A DNA stretch of 5,932 nucleotides from Euryarchaeota archaeon RBG_13_57_23. GTDB lineage: Archaea; Thermoplasmatota; Thermoplasmata; UBA10834. Every line of letters starts with the position of its first letter. Positions within the stretch are counted from its first letter, which is position 1. The stretch is taken from NCBI GenBank assembly GCA_001800675.1, contig MGVW01000018.1, positions 16,196-22,127 on the forward strand. Reading direction: 5' to 3'. Under the pieces are notes generated by a model. The model saw nothing but the letters and a program-made list of their open reading frames with translations. It was not told the DNA's origin and did no database searches. This document shows, piece after piece, positions 5,729 to 5,932 of this stretch. A program made the translations under genes and the position numbers.

Positions 5729-5932
5729 ATGTTGTCGGGAGCGATTCTAGCCGGAGGGACAAGTTCGCGGATGGGGCAAGAGAAAGGCTTGGTCCTGCTC
5801 CGAAACAGACCCATGATCTGCTATGTCGCAGAAACAGTCAGCATGGTCGCTGACGAGGTTGTTGTGGCCGTCGCTCAGAACATGAGTCGCCCCTATTCCA
5901 ATGTCCTCGGAGAGGGATTCGTAGTGTACGAG
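5729..5932 (+). CDS. mobA: MobA-like molybdenum cofactor guanylyltransferase, N-terminal part; 3' end outside window
   Basis: MobA transfers GMP from GTP to Mo-molybdopterin to make the bis-MGD cofactor used by DMSO-reductase-family enzymes, such as the one encoded at the window start. The 68 visible residues begin MLSGAILAGGTSSRMG, the nucleotide-binding signature (LAGG-x-S-x-RMG) of MobA-type transferases. The lysine that follows (QEKGLVLL, residues 17-24) is where the family has '(D/E)K-x-L'. Residues 29-50 (MICYVAETVSMV, then ADEVVVAVAQ) fit the next helix and strand of the Rossmann-like fold. The reading frame is open to the last base. The start is at the window's only suitable ATG, 5 bp after AGGA. 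Related NTP transferases share the N-terminal motif (the MocA CTP enzyme, sugar-phosphate nucleotidyltransferases), so the exact substrate rests on motif detail and on the Mo-enzyme neighbourhood. Confidence 0.82.
   Translation, partial: MLSGAILAGGTSSRMGQEKGLVLLRNRPMICYVAETVSMVADEVVVAVAQNMSRPYSNVLGEGFVVYE

Overview
The window looks archaeal, most likely a Thermoplasmatota-type genome of moderate-to-high GC; this lineage is an inference. The evidence is a BRE/TATA-like promoter element upstream of hypE, heavy use of AGG/AGA arginine codons, GAGG/GAGGTGA ribosome binding sites, and the mix of families present. No rRNA, tRNA, CRISPR array, insertion sequence or phage gene was seen. The sequence is densely coding: the longest stretch without a gene is the 124-bp divergent spacer at 5605-5728.

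Region 1 (1-3904, + strand) is a tightly packed four-gene operon. It starts with the C-terminal 484 residues of a molybdopterin (bis-MGD type) oxidoreductase catalytic subunit, whose N-terminus lies outside the window. It continues with a four-cluster ferredoxin-like electron-transfer subunit, an eight-helix NrfD/PsrC-type membrane anchor, and FdhD, the sulfurtransferase that activates the molybdenum/tungsten cofactor of formate dehydrogenases. The genes overlap by 8 bp, sit 7 bp apart with the Shine-Dalgarno overlapping the previous stop, and overlap by 4 bp, so translation is probably coupled. Together the first three encode a membrane-bound complex exchanging electrons with quinone or another membrane carrier. 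The substrate cannot be assigned with the active-site half missing.

Region 2 (3939-5604, - strand) converges on the fdhD end. It holds hypE, which makes the cyanide ligands of [NiFe]-hydrogenases, followed downstream by an unrecognised 185-residue protein with a possible PH-like fold. hypE has a readable archaeal promoter with an inverted repeat between the TATA element and the predicted transcription start.

Region 3 (5729 to the end, + strand) is the N-terminal 68 residues of a MobA-type nucleotidyltransferase, divergent from hypE. MobA adds GMP to molybdopterin to form the bis-MGD cofactor that the region 1 enzyme should use.

Overall the window is a metal-cofactor neighbourhood: a Mo/W respiratory complex, cofactor nucleotide attachment (mobA), cofactor sulfuration (fdhD) and hydrogenase cofactor assembly (hypE). 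No clearly new defence or mobile system is visible. The points most worth a second look are the uncharacterised protein paired with hypE, the single-cysteine FdhD, the FdhD linkage of an otherwise polysulfide-reductase-like complex, and the inverted repeat in the hypE promoter.
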